Notes under the pieces: generated by a model
Told to the model about the DNA's origin: nothing
The model's input: the letters and a program-made list of their open reading frames with translations, nothing else
The model's database searches: none
NCBI GenBank assembly: GCA_004835665.1
Contig: RBKR01000018.1
Span: 992,001-1,056,000 of the forward strand
Source: Phoma sp. XZ068
Lineage: Eukaryota > Ascomycota > Dothideomycetes > Pleosporales > Didymellaceae
DNA: 64,000 nucleotides
Direction: 5' to 3'
Position numbers and translations under genes: made by a program
In this document: positions 10,763 to 21,232 of the stretch, in pieces
Layout: every line of letters begins with the position of its first letter
Numbering within the stretch: position 1 is the first letter of the stretch

Positions 10763-11567
10763 TCAAAAAAGCGTTGCAATCTCTTCGTGCCCAAGCAGGG
10801 AAGCAAGCGCCAATGGTGTCTTCTGTTTGAGCTCCGTCCGCAAGGAGAACACCTTTAGAGCCTTGTCCGCCCCTCTCGAAAGTAGCATCTCTACCAGATC
10901 TTTCTTAAAATATGAGACTGCAAAGTGTAGCGCGTTCTTCCAACCATATGATAAAAATAGGGAATTTGTCGCCGCATTCCAACGTTCACTGTGACCCATG
11001 TAATACGCATCGATAGGGGCGCCTTTGTCGAGCAGGAACTCAATAATTGCCACTCGGCCTTGGTCACCATTCCAATACGCTAGAGCTGCACGTGCTACTA
11101 GGTCTGTCTATGTAATGATCTCACCGTGGCTTACAAGGAGCTCCAATGTGTCCGGAGACTCGAAGGCTGCCGCACGGTGTCTAGCATTTTCACCCATCGG
11201 ACCAGAGACATTGGGCGAAGCGCCTAGAGACAGGCACCATTTGGTCAAACTCTGATGCTGGATAATGAAGTAACTATGACTGCGTCATTGAATGCAAGAT
11301 CTCCCACTGCCGAATTATTTTTTACCTAAGGATTGATGTAGCGTTCTTATTCAACGGCTGATCTATTGTCCATCCATTGTTGAAAAGTAATTCGAGCGCT
11401 GTCTTACTACCAGTGTTTTCGAGAACATCCAATGCCGCCCACATATCTGGCTGCTCAGGTTTCACACCATGAGCCAGTAGAATGCTTGCTACATCTTCAC
11501 AACCAGTGCTGATCGCCCCTACAGGCGGTTCTGCTACCTGGAACCATGCCAAAGCATTTGGCTGCAA
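10763..11567 (-). pseudogene. Ankyrin-repeat gene relic
   Basis: Minus-strand frames encode typical ankyrin-repeat pieces: ASILLAHGVKPEQPD and ALELLFNNGWTID in 11567-11322, then a segment with LELLVSHGE, then VAIIEFLLDKGAPID, NALHFAVSYFKKDLVEMLL and TPLALASLLGHEEIATLF down to 10763. The reading frame is broken three times: shifts near 11325 and 11265, and an in-frame TAG at 11108-11110 between two repeats, where CAG would fit (a C-to-T change). No start codon is visible upstream, because a stop is reached just before 11567. Ankyrin arrays of this kind are common in fungal NLR-like and HET-associated proteins. This copy looks dead. Confidence 0.72.
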
Positions 11568-12317
11568 ATGATCTGGCTGAAGAGGTTCTTGCTATGTCGC
11601 CAAGAACTATTTAAGGCTGGAGCGGGACCCCTTCGAGCTGCGCAGCTCGATAAGCTGGCGTTGCGCGCTGGCAAGAGGCCGCTCCGTGATCCAGATCCGA
11701 CCAAATCATTTACATTAATCGCTCTGGCACGTAATTTAATTGCTACCGTGTTATGTTCGTGAGGGAGCGCAAGGATGTTGTCGTGAGATGAGGTTACTGT
11801 ACCAGGATCCGGATTTCGGGACTAACCCGGAGCAAGGGTGTGCTTAAGTGGAAGGCCAACTTTCGGATATTTGCAAGCATGGGAGTTCCGACCCTGTACA
11901 GCGGGTCCCGAACACCTTATCAGCCTCGTGACCTGACCTAAGGGTGGCAGGGGGCACCACATACTGCTGCACTGGCGTACTTGTGTTTGATCAGTCTTGA
12001 ACTTTTGGTACTCCAATGTATAGTCTTCGCCCAAAGCTCCTCCAGAGAAGCTTGCACACCGGCACACGATTGTCTATGGCAATCGGGTGGTTCTGGACGA
12101 CGAACTATATTCATTTATGCACAGCCCGGAATCATTCTGGGTGCTATCTTGGATATGCACTCACTATCAATACCCTTAGCGTTATTTCTCATATTGAGTG
12201 GATCCATCGATCTCACCTATCTGCACAGGACCGACTCCAGAAGAATGTTTACATATCATCCAAGCCAGCTTTCTCTCTGCACTATCGCCTTGAGAGTCGC
12301 GACCCAACCACAAGATA
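11568..12317. other. Intergenic, no supported gene
   Basis: The frames on both strands are short and unlike any family known to me. The part next to 11567 may be further eroded ankyrin-gene sequence. Confidence 0.35.
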
Positions 12318-13205
12318 TTATCCCTTCTCATGACGGGCGCGCCCATCAATCTCGTGTACCTGTTCAGCATTGGATGCGGGCCTGGCTGGACTGGAAGTCG
12401 CAAGTCCTGGTGAACTCGTCACCATATGGGCATAGGTCTGAGACTCCGCCTTATGCTGCGAATATGTGTCGCCATGATTCCCTTGCTGAACGTCGGCCGA
12501 AGGGATAGCGGGATTGACTGTCACTCTCCTATTCTTTATGCGTTTAAGCACAAACAATATTCCACACAGTATAGCAATCAAGGCGACAAGCCCAACGCCA
12601 GCTCCGATGCCTGCCTTAGCACCTGTTGACAACCCCCCATTGCCTCTCGTTGTTTCCCCACTATCGGTTGAAGCGCTCTTCGGAGCAGTCATTGTCGAAG
12701 TCTCTTTCGTGGGTGCGGAAGACGATGAAGCTGCTGGCGTTGCTAATATCGAGGCGCTAGTACTTAATGGGTTATTCCGCTCAAAGCAACCACGCAGTCC
12801 TAGTGTTTTACAATTCTCAGGAAGCTGGGCCAGGAAATTGGGGCTCAGCATTGCCGCATCAGCGACAAAGTTTCGTTGCGTTGCATTGCTCGCTGGGAAT
12901 GTGCCATTCATCAACCAGCAATTGTTCTGCGAGCTGCTGAGGTATGGGGTGTAATCAAAGCCATAACACAACGGTGCTTGCTTCACACAGCGATCGAGGC
13001 AGTCCGAGCGTCGTTGTTCGGAGCTCGCAAAGAAGTCGAGTGCAGCCTCAATGTCTCTGCCGCAGAGATTCTCGAAAGGGACAATCAGGCCGCTCTGATT
13101 GTATGTGGATGTTGCGCCATCCTTGTCGCAATCGCGTTGCGCGAGTGCGCCTGTCGTCAACCAAAGCCAAAGGAGGCAGAGATGTTGGATCGAGGAAAAA
13201 AACAT
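12318..13205 (-). CDS. Single-pass surface protein with cysteine-rich ectodomain and Ser/Thr stalk
   Basis: Single exon of 295 residues from ATG 13205-13203. Order of parts: signal peptide (1-22, ending ALA), an ectodomain with eight cysteines between residues 26 and 140 and several N-glycosylation sequons (NQS, NGT, NAT), a Ser/Thr-rich stalk (about 148-190), one membrane helix (about 199-220, GAGVGLVALIAILCGILFVL) followed by KRIKNRR as the stop-transfer signal, and a 70-residue polar cytoplasmic tail. This layout matches fungal wall-stress sensors of the WSC/Mid2 type and many lineage-specific glycoproteins, but the cysteine spacing does not let me assign WSC or PAN/Apple. Location at the plasma membrane facing the wall is inferred. 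Confidence 0.75.
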   Translation of the reverse strand: MFFSSIQHLCLLWLWLTTGALAQRDCDKDGATSTYNQSGLIVPFENLCGRDIEAALDFFASSEQRRSDCLDRCVKQAPLCYGFDYTPYLSSSQNNCWLMNGTFPASNATQRNFVADAAMLSPNFLAQLPENCKTLGLRGCFERNNPLSTSASILATPAASSSSAPTKETSTMTAPKSASTDSGETTRGNGGLSTGAKAGIGAGVGLVALIAILCGILFVLKRIKNRRVTVNPAIPSADVQQGNHGDTYSQHKAESQTYAHMVTSSPGLATSSPARPASNAEQVHEIDGRARHEKG

Positions 13206-14302
13206 CGTTTGTTGGATGTTTCGGTTTGGGAGGAGGCTGGGGTGCCGTTGAGTTTCATACGATCAGCTCGCTGTGTAACGCATCGTTTAGGGGCTGTGTG
13301 CGCTTCACCGATGCTGACCTGCACAACATTCCATCGTTCTGCAACTTGCGAGCCGGTTGGGTACATCCATAGGTTTGAGTGATGATTAGGCCACTGCTCC
13401 GCCCAATCATGACTGCCAAGCTGGACATTGAGTTCGAGGCTTTTTCCACAGCTTTTCAGCCTGGTGTCATCGCAACACCTAGCAGAGCAGCTAGCATTTA
13501 CCTTTGAAACAAATATCCGTCCTCGACGATATTACCGGTTCTAAATAATACAGCCTGATATTAGGTCGCTAGAACTGGGAATACTGGACCTGGAGATGAG
13601 GTCTCACGATGTTGCTTTCACAACGCCAGGTGAGCGCTTAGAAGGTAGCACAATGCTAAGCTCATTTTAGACATCAGTGGCGCCTCCACCAGCCCTAGGC
13701 ACCAACACTACATTTCTAAAAATAGGAGACCAGTAGACTGTCAGTCTGGTTGAAAGTGAAATATGACTGGTCGAAGACGTAAGTTTGGCACTTGTATCTA
13801 GTATCTACGTTTACAAGATGACTGAAGCCATTAACAAGACCCCGAAGACTCTCACATCAGTTCCTACCTCACGAAATTGACCTCTGATTGAAGTTGTCGT
13901 AACTGGTAGGGTTCTCTTGCTACAGGTGTATCACTACGAGTAGTTGTTATTTGCTTGGGTCAGGAAGGAACACAACATTCCCGAAGCAGTACGATGCAAG
14001 ACGGCGAAACCGACAAGAAAAATTGGGTTTAAAAGGTTTCAATAGCGTCCTGCGGCCTCCATAAGAAGTCTTTTACGCAGAAGTGACTATAACTACACTT
14101 CTGTGATTGATGAATTATTGACTGACGCCGCGAAGAATGCAAACAATGTGAACCGCTGAAAGAAGATTTTAGCTAGAATGAGTCCTGGAAACGCAGAATG
14201 CCAACAAGGGTGTATATACCAGTCCAAATTACTCAGGCAGAAAGGTAACAATGCAAGTAGTATTCCAATTCGAGAATGCTAGTATCTAAAATTAACTGGT
14301 TG
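13206..14302. other. Intergenic, no supported gene
   Basis: The promoter of the surface-protein gene is expected in the first few hundred bases. Beyond about 13450 all frames are short and broken, and no domain or repeat is recognised. Confidence 0.35.
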
Positions 14303-15370
14303 CTATTCATCGTCGTCAGAAGAAAGGTCCGAAATCTCAGACTCCTCGTCCGACGATTCGTCCTTGATAATCTCGCCGTCATCATCCCACTCCGCATCCT
14401 CACTCAATTTGAGAGTTCTGCCGGTCAAGACATCAAACGCCCGCGTTTCAATACTTGGAAGCACATGCGTCAATACCCTCACTATTTTTGGGGCCGCCAT
14501 GTGTGCCGCAAGAACTTGCGCCTGCTTCTCCATATCCGCTTTCAGTTGAAGGATACCTCCCGGTGATGAAACGCAGGGTATGGCGTGCGCCGCCGTGGTG
14601 AATAGGCTGGACTCGTCGTAAAGACTAAGGTTGATAAGCACCTCGTTCAAAGGTAGATTGGTGTTTGATTGTTCGGGTTTTAGAACATCGGCACAGATAT
14701 TGCGCATGCGCAGTCGCAAACACCGTAGCGTGGTAAGAAGCGCGGCGATACTCGTGCACATTTGAAGTCCTTCTTCTTCCGCTTGATTCTGGTGCGGGAG
14801 AAGTCTAGTTCCGCATAGATCTAGCTCGAGGCTAGTTAGGTTGCTGGGTGATAAAAAGGCACGTTTTGTGGATACAAAGAGGTAGTTGCGACGTTACAAA
14901 AACGGAAGCTGTGGATGCATCTCATTGATGGCTCTGATGCGCAGCATTTTCAGTTTCCGTGCCTGATTGGTGATGGTGGCAAGATAGATGAGGTCGTTGT
15001 TCAGTTCTGATGTCCAAGCTGCACGAACGGCGAGTCCATGAGCGTCATTCCAGGATGACCCATTTGGAACAGTTGCGACTTGCGAATCGTATTGCAACAG
15101 AGCATCCCAATCTTCGAACCCTTTCAAGTCCATGTTCAGGGTTTCAGCGCTGTCTTTGACGAGAGATACACTTGGTTCCACATTCTGAGCAGATAGCAAG
15201 CGTCGCAATGTTTTTGGAGTAACGCGAAATTCCCGAAAGCACGCGGTATAGGCAAATTTACTCCACTGCTTTGAAAGTGTGAGACGTGACAGATCCGAGC
15301 GGAAATGCGATGAACCGACATAATCGAATATTTGAACTACGATTTCAGGGGGAAGTTGGAGAAGTGACAT
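14303..15370 (-). CDS. F-box-like protein (two exons)
   Basis: Start at ATG 15370 (MSLLQLPPEIVVQIFDYV), an F-box-type opening: L-P-P-E-I-V at residues 6-11. Exon 1 is 15370-14898. In genomic frame a TAA follows QLPF-L directly, and the same frame then stays open to TAG at 14303. A 54-bp intron (14897-14844, GTAACG..CAG) removes the stop, keeps the frame and joins QLPF to NLTSLELDL. The product would be 337 residues. The C-terminal half has LRR-like hydrophobic periodicity (LRCLRLRMRN), and the tail is very acidic (DDDGEIIKDESSDEESE..DDDE). Function as an SCF substrate receptor is inferred from the family. The alternative is a nonsense-inactivated single-exon gene. Confidence 0.65.
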
Positions 15371-15853
15371 AGCGTTCTGAGTCACGGAGACAGTGTTCCT
15401 CAATCAAAACCCATGAAAGGGTGGCATTTATTTGCAAGTAGGAGGGCTGATCGAAGACACACTATTTGTTGGATGTGTGTGTGTGAAGTGGGATTCTAGT
15501 GGGCGGTGTTGCCTGGCTGGGCCGCCTCTGTACTAGCCGCGATGGTGCGTCAGCCCAGTCTTCATCCAGTCTGGTGTGGAAGCCTGCAGAGACTAGCCAT
15601 ACCCCACCCTTCTTTCGCAGCCTCACTCAAGCTGCAAATCAAGCTAAGCCTCTAAGCCTGCTGATGTGCCTGGCATTTGATGCCTGTCGTTCTTGGCCCC
15701 TTTGCTAATAGAAAAACCCGCCATCGCGGCGGCTTTAATTTGCCTTTCTCGCTACTGGCCCACTCCCTCGCTGCTCCCCTTCTTCCTCTGCGCTTCTGAG
15801 GGTTTCTTTTCCGATTGTTATCTTCTAATTGAAAGCGGCCAACATCGATCACA
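15371..15853. promoter_or_regulatory. Divergent intergenic region of the F-box-like and phosphotransferase genes
   Basis: It separates two divergent ATG codons by 483 bp. A strongly pyrimidine-rich stretch at about 15760-15815 precedes the plus-strand gene, as in many fungal leaders. No TATA box is convincing. Confidence 0.4.
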
Positions 15854-17107
15854 ATGGAAGGGCCAAGTGAAGAATGGTCAGGTTTCGCTGGCCTAAATCC
15901 AGAGTCAGAGAAATACAAACTAATCAAGCTCGTCCTGTCATCAGCAAACTTTAAGCATCTGAAAAGGTGCGCAATAGACTCGCGGCGCAGGCGTCAAGTG
16001 GACCTATCCCCAGACATTGACTGCCGCATAAACTTAGCCAAATTCGCAACGGGTGTCAATAACTTGGTACTTGAGCTCGCATTTTCTGACAACATCTATT
16101 GGATTGCTCGAATTCCCTATCGAATTATCGATGACTACACCAAGACCTCGTTGCTAAGCGAGATAGCCACCATGAACATAGTCCGCCAACGTACCAGTAT
16201 CCCTATACCTCGTGTTTTCGAGTTTGAGTTGTCCAGAGACGAACCATTCGGATACCCATATGTATTAATGGAGTATTTGGGTGGACGTAAGCTTGATACT
16301 GGATTGGCGAGAGCAATACCTCGACAACATCATACCAAAGTAGCCAAACAACTTGCAAACGTGTTTGCGGAACTCCAGAGCCTGACTTTCAGCCGCATTG
16401 GACGACTTTGGTGCGGAGAGGCCGTGGATCAGCCCGTCGAAATCATTCCCATGGCGTGGCATCATTCGCCCGGTCCTTTAAAAACGTCGCTAGAGTATTT
16501 CTATAGCCAACGACAAGGAGATAACCGAGAAATGGTCGCCTTACACCCAAACGATGCGGACTGGCTTACAGCATGTTGGGTGTTGAAAACAGCTCTAGCC
16601 CACACCGTCATTGAAGATAGAGTGCAAGGCCCATTTCCACTGTGTCATCTTGACCTCCATTTTGGAAACTTGCTTTTTGATGACGAATACAATCTGACTG
16701 GAGTCATTGATTGGAGTGACGCGCAGGCAGCCCCAATCGAACAGCTGTCTGTCTGTCCCGAACTCGTCATCTTTCCCGGCCTATCTGAGGAGGCGAATCG
16801 ACCGATTGTAGAGTTCAAGAAGCTTGTTATACAATTTCTAAAGGAACTGGAAAATGCGAAAGCGAATGGCGAAATGGAGATGAAGGCGCAGAAGCCGCCC
16901 TTACACGACAAAACGAAGCAGGATCAGCACCGTACACCGCTGTCCACCTACATGGACTCTGAGAGTGCTGAAATTATGCATCGTCAGTACATGGCTTCAC
17001 CCAGGGGAAGTCTCTGGGCTGCGAAGAGGGTTGCGAAGCTCATCTACAAGGAGCATGTTACTTGGGAACAGCTCAGAGGGGTATATGGTTGCATACCGCT
17101 GCTCTAG
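15854..17107 (+). CDS. APH/choline-kinase-like phosphotransferase
   Basis: Single exon of 417 residues. It belongs to the large fungal family related to aminoglycoside phosphotransferases (protein-kinase-like fold). Visible motifs are the N-lobe region NLVLELAFSDNIYWIARIP (about 70-88), the PYVLMEYLGG hinge (about 135-144), the catalytic loop HLDLHFGNLL (265-274; Asp267 and Asn272 intact) and the metal-binding GVIDWSD (283-289; Asp286). It therefore looks catalytically competent. Fungal members phosphorylate mostly unknown small molecules; antibiotic resistance should not be assumed. It has no signal peptide or membrane helix, so it is probably cytosolic. The downstream DNA becomes AT-rich at once. 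Confidence 0.86.
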   Translation: MEGPSEEWSGFAGLNPESEKYKLIKLVLSSANFKHLKRCAIDSRRRRQVDLSPDIDCRINLAKFATGVNNLVLELAFSDNIYWIARIPYRIIDDYTKTSLLSEIATMNIVRQRTSIPIPRVFEFELSRDEPFGYPYVLMEYLGGRKLDTGLARAIPRQHHTKVAKQLANVFAELQSLTFSRIGRLWCGEAVDQPVEIIPMAWHHSPGPLKTSLEYFYSQRQGDNREMVALHPNDADWLTACWVLKTALAHTVIEDRVQGPFPLCHLDLHFGNLLFDDEYNLTGVIDWSDAQAAPIEQLSVCPELVIFPGLSEEANRPIVEFKKLVIQFLKELENAKANGEMEMKAQKPPLHDKTKQDQHRTPLSTYMDSESAEIMHRQYMASPRGSLWAAKRVAKLIYKEHVTWEQLRGVYGCIPLL

Positions 17108-17807
17108 AGCTAATGATACCCTCATGATCTTAGTAAAAAATCCTCATCTTACGCGTCCGCTAGCATCCTTGCTACCTACCTACTAGCCCTTTCTATTCCT
17201 AATAGACAGCCCCTGTAAATAGAGGTTAGCCTTAATCCACTTGTGTGGATATTAAACGTTAAGAGGTAATTAGGTCAGAGCCCCTAAATTATCGTATTGA
17301 GACTGGAACTCCATTGATGTTCACAGGACACAGTTCGCCAAACACAGTTACAATACTCCAGCTAATGGGAAGGCCTGTCGCAATCTTTTCGATAGAACGG
17401 GCGTTAATAGTCAAATACGTCACCTTCAACGCAGTTGCCCTTGTTTGTCTCATGCCAGGACCCATGGCTTTATTTAGAGTTGTAGTACTATGACTAGTAA
17501 GCACATCATGCATTAACCTAAATCACCGACTTGCTCGTTTCCCACAATGAACGTTGAGCAAGATCACACAGTATTAGATGCGCCTGATATTGTATTAATT
17601 AAAATACTGCTGATACCAAACACTCTGGATAACATCATGCCAAATCTCTGCCAGCGTCAAAACAGTCAACGTCATGTCCTTATTCCAAAGAATATTTGCT
17701 TTGCCAAATCCAAGGCAACAGCGTTGCACTCTAGCAATCGATGGTTAGTCTCAATCATCGAAAATCAATTTAAAGGACAGGGAAGGACGAACTAGGGAGC
17801 TGACTTA
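17108..17807. other. AT-rich, probably repeat-derived DNA
   Basis: 17110-17290 is rich in TAG, CTA and TAAT words (for example around TTATTAGT-like and ATTAAACG stretches), the look of repeats decayed by C-to-T mutation. A 74-codon ATG-initiated minus frame (17513-17289) exists but has no recognisable features and is not called. Confidence 0.35.
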
Positions 17808-17957
17808 CTATGAACAGTTGGCAGTTCCATCGTATGGGCAGTTCGAGTTGGTGCACTCTAAATCATCATTTGCCGTGCTACCGCATTCATTACACTGGGG
17901 ATACGTCTTTGGCTTCGCGTAGTTGATAGTGGTGAAGACTGAGGGTGAATTGACCAT
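17808..17957 (-). CDS. Possible 49-residue CxxC microprotein
   Basis: From ATG 17957-17955 the frame runs 49 codons to TAG at 17808-17810. The peptide has five cysteines, with a C-x2-C pair (CNEC) followed by C-x4-C (CTNSNC) and a last NCS, a spacing that could bind zinc. There is no signal peptide. The stop codon overlaps a strong GTAAGT donor (reading leftwards from 17809), followed by a GACTAAC branch point and a TAG acceptor about 90 bases on, so the true end may lie in a second exon: one acceptor restores a stop at once, another adds about 16 residues. The gene is not recognised and may be spurious. Confidence 0.3.
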   Translation of the reverse strand: MVNSPSVFTTINYAKPKTYPQCNECGSTANDDLECTNSNCPYDGTANCS

Positions 17958-18912
17958 TGTGATTATCTTTTGGGGGAAGATTTTAAAGAGTTGATGCGAA
18001 TTGACAGAGAATTTGGATGCTGTGAAGTTGCTGTCGAGTCTCAATGGATGAAGTATGGGCTGGCTTTACTGGGATTATATACTAAAATAAATCTTTTTAA
18101 AATCCATAGCCACCTTAGTTGCCTCAGAAAGTATTCATGTCTCATTAATGCAGGCTGTGTGCTTCCTTGCAGGCAGCAGAAAGGCACAACAACAGAGGCT
18201 TTCTTCACGAGTCTCCATTCCAACTATGAACTCTTGCCTCGTTGGAGGCTGTGTTATTAAGAGGCACCGTGTATTATTTTGAGACCAGGTTCACGGGACG
18301 GCTATCGGGTGGGGCCTCTACCTGCGTTATCGCCGAAGGGTGCCTTCGCCGCGCGCTCCCTGCCTGTGATTAGTAGCTACCCTGCTTGATTACAATAACA
18401 ATCAAAAGCTATGTAAAGCAAACCGAGATTCGATTTTGATCGGCTTAGAGCAAGAATTAGGCAGAAAACGGCCTTGTAGTGATGTAGCAGGGTATGCGTA
18501 GAGATAACAGGCGGCTAAAGAAAGTCAGAGTATGCCTGAAAGCCTTACGGGATGAGGCTTTCCACATCTACTGATATTCAAATGCTATAACATCAAAAGC
18601 TGAAGCTGACAAGTGACATGGGTTTGACCAGGCATGGTTTTGTGATGGAGAGTGCTCTTCAGAGTGTTCCACTATCAGATTTATGACCGTGGTCGAGATT
18701 CGCTTAGATCATTGAGCTAATATATAATTGAGATACGTTTCACTGCAGAAGTAGTGACGCTTTAAAGGGTGTGAGTAATGTACAGGCACACAGAAGAGTG
18801 GTACTGCTAAACTGGACATCTTGCGAAGTAAAGCAGTACCCGCGACTAAGGCTACCTTGGTAATGCTTGTGAGAAACTTCATGTCGAAGTCGTTGCAAAG
18901 CCTCCACATTAT
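17958..18912. other. Intergenic, no supported gene
   Basis: The frames are short on both strands. The part adjacent to 18913 should hold the 3' flank of the short-chain dehydrogenase gene. Confidence 0.35.
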
Positions 18913-19867
18913 TCAGACCACAAGTTTGACTTTCAATTTGTCGCCACTCACAACCTCGTCCTTCATTCTATCCAGCACATCAACATCCCATGGTGCAGCA
19001 ACGTACCGTCCACCGAGCCACTTCCGCGGCTCAGCTGTCAACCAGACCGCAAAACCACCACACAATTCAGCCGTATCGTTTAGGTCTGTCCAGATCCGTT
19101 AGCTTCGGTAGCTTATAACTTCGATGGCTACTTGACCTACATGGCTTCAAGATATCCACCTCCTGATTCGCGAGCGATGTCGCCACACCCCCCGGGTTCA
19201 CATTCACAACGTTAACGCCCTTGTCCGCGTACCCAACATCCAAGTGCTCCCCCAAACGACACAAAGCCAATTTACTGATGTTGTACATCGAGGCAACTGC
19301 GTTAACCGACTGTGCACCAATGCTTGACGTGTTGATGATATCGACATGCCCTGTCTTCTCAGCAGTGTTGAGCAAAAGCGGCAATAACGCCTGGGTGAAC
19401 AAATAAGGGCCCTTGAGGTTGACTTCAAAAGTACGCCACCAATCAGTAGGGTTGGACTCGTGAACAGTCGTCCAGGGCGCACTGTGACCGGCATTGTTGA
19501 CTAGGACGTCCAAACGTTCTTCCTTCGCTACGATGTCCTGGGCTAGTGCAGCGACGGCTAAATCGGATGTGACATCTACAGATTGCTTGTGAACACGGAT
19601 ACTGGGACTGATAGATTTGATGCTAGACTCAACCTCATTGAGTTGGTCTGCGGTGCGAGCGCAGAGGATTATGGCGGCAACACCGGCGTAAGCGTACTGT
19701 AGGGCCATGGCGCGGCCAATCCCACGCCCTGCGCCGGTGATGAGAACGACCTTGCCAGGTTGCTGCAAATTGGGAGTGTCTTTGGCTGAGATGGCGGGGT
19801 AGATGTCGTTGTGGAGGTTGTCGAAGCCGACGAAAGCATAGCCTGATTCTGGGGTCGGTGCTGACAT
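18913..19867 (-). CDS. Short-chain dehydrogenase/reductase (two exons)
   Basis: Exon 1 is 19867-19141 and exon 2 is 19085-18913; the 55-bp intron (19140-19086) has GTAGGT, a GCTAAC branch point and CAG. Splicing replaces an unrelated read-through tail by LNDTAELCGGF..GRYVAAPWDVDVL, which is the normal C-terminus of this fungal SDR group; the product is 299 residues. Classical SDR signatures are TGAGRGIG (cofactor loop), NNAG, YNISK (catalytic Tyr-x3-Lys) and NPGGVATS. The NADP(H)/NAD(H) preference and substrate are unknown. The N-terminus has no targeting signal. No biosynthetic backbone gene is nearby, so a secondary-metabolism role is not supported. Confidence 0.88.
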
Positions 19868-20964
19868 GGCGGAAGACTGTGGTTTCTTTGAAAGGTGATT
19901 GTGGATTCAAGAGCTAAGAGTTAGGAACCTGAAGATCCGGCATCTCGTCCTTGTCATTTTATACCTTCCTACCTTGATTTTTGGCTTACTGATTTGAAAG
20001 TGTCGGCTTACTCTGTTCGCCTTGGCGCCTGTTGGATACACATCGAATTGCAATACTAGCTTGGGGACTTAAGACTTTGCGCGAATAGGATGATTCCAAA
20101 GACCGGATAAGGCGTGCTCTTTGACAGGGTGAATGCTTATGGCAATGTATGTGGACGGCACACGTCAGCACTACTGCAGCATGCGTGTTGAGAATTGCTG
20201 CGAGAAATCGATGTATCGAGATCTCACAAAGCGCTTCTAAATTCAACCATTCGCATGGCTTCTTGCACATAAACCACGACTTTCGCCGTGGGACCCTCGA
20301 GATATTCAACCCCTGTCATTGTGGGTATCCATCGAACATCTACAAGCGTATTACAGACTTGCAGATATAGACAAAACAGAATATCCCCCGAAACATAGTG
20401 CTGCCACCAATCACCTCACAAGCATCCTCATCTGAAAGCATACTAATGACTGCCCATGGAAACTCAAATGGGCTTCTGCGTGCTGCATATGCCGGTTTTA
20501 GCTTTGGTCCGTATTTATACCCAAAACTGTCTGCAAGTCAATACACACCCCTCTTTGCCTCGACAGCCTTTTCAATGGCCAAACATATATTACTTTACGT
20601 TCCGAAAATGATTGAAACTGGACTTTTTCCGCAGGGCACTGTTACTGAAGCAGACCAGAGATACATCTTAAAAAGGTCCAAAAGATACGCCCTAAACCTG
20701 GCGAAGTCGCTTTGACACACATGGCTGTCATATCCCCCTCTTTTAACACATGCACGCGAGCTCAAGAATCGAACACTCGCTTAGTCGCTGGATTATAGGA
20801 GTACCTAACAGCTGGTAGTATCAAATCGATGTACTGCGCGACTCTTCAGCTTTTCTTGCACTTCAATTACCAAGCAATCGAAGCAGCAACGAATGTATAC
20901 AATGATTTCGGTGCCCCGAGACTTCTTTCTTCAATTCTTCAACATTACCCAGATCATCAAGATT
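19868..20964. other. Intergenic, no supported gene
   Basis: A 105-codon frame at 20398-20715 (plus) contains no recognisable motif and has no splice-supported extension; it is left uncalled. AT-rich short words dominate. Confidence 0.35.
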
Positions 20965-21232
20965 CCACATACCACAAATCTTGCTTTTGCAATCTCCACC
21001 CGGCGCTCCAAGTCAGTTCGAGGATCAAACTGTACAAGACTGAGACTGTACCCCTCAAGATCTATGTATCTGATACAAGTCTTCAAGATCTCAATCGAAA
21101 TGACCTCTGGCGTACTGATCAGCGCTGTGGCTCACAGTCTTGCAGTGCACCGTCATAGACATTGCCGAAAATCAACAAATCAACACGCCATAGCTGTCCA
21201 AGCGCCCAAGTCACAGAGCCGTCAAGCATGGA
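20965..21232 (-). pseudogene. Possible minus-strand coding relic, family unknown
   Basis: Two minus-strand segments read like real protein: MLDGSVTWALGQLW then VDLLIFGNVYDGALQDC (about 21232-21140), and, after a frame change with no workable intron, STPEVISIEILKTC then DLEGYSLSLVQFDP and RTDLERRVEIAKARF (about 21130-20970). The latter ends at a good GTATGT donor. The frame change within 20 bases suggests a broken gene. Flanking sequence up to about 21990 may contain further pieces. I do not recognise the family. Confidence 0.3.

Noticed and set aside
15854..17107. Calling the phosphotransferase an aminoglycoside resistance gene
   Set aside because: The fold and motifs are shared by a very large fungal family of unknown substrates; nothing points to antibiotics.
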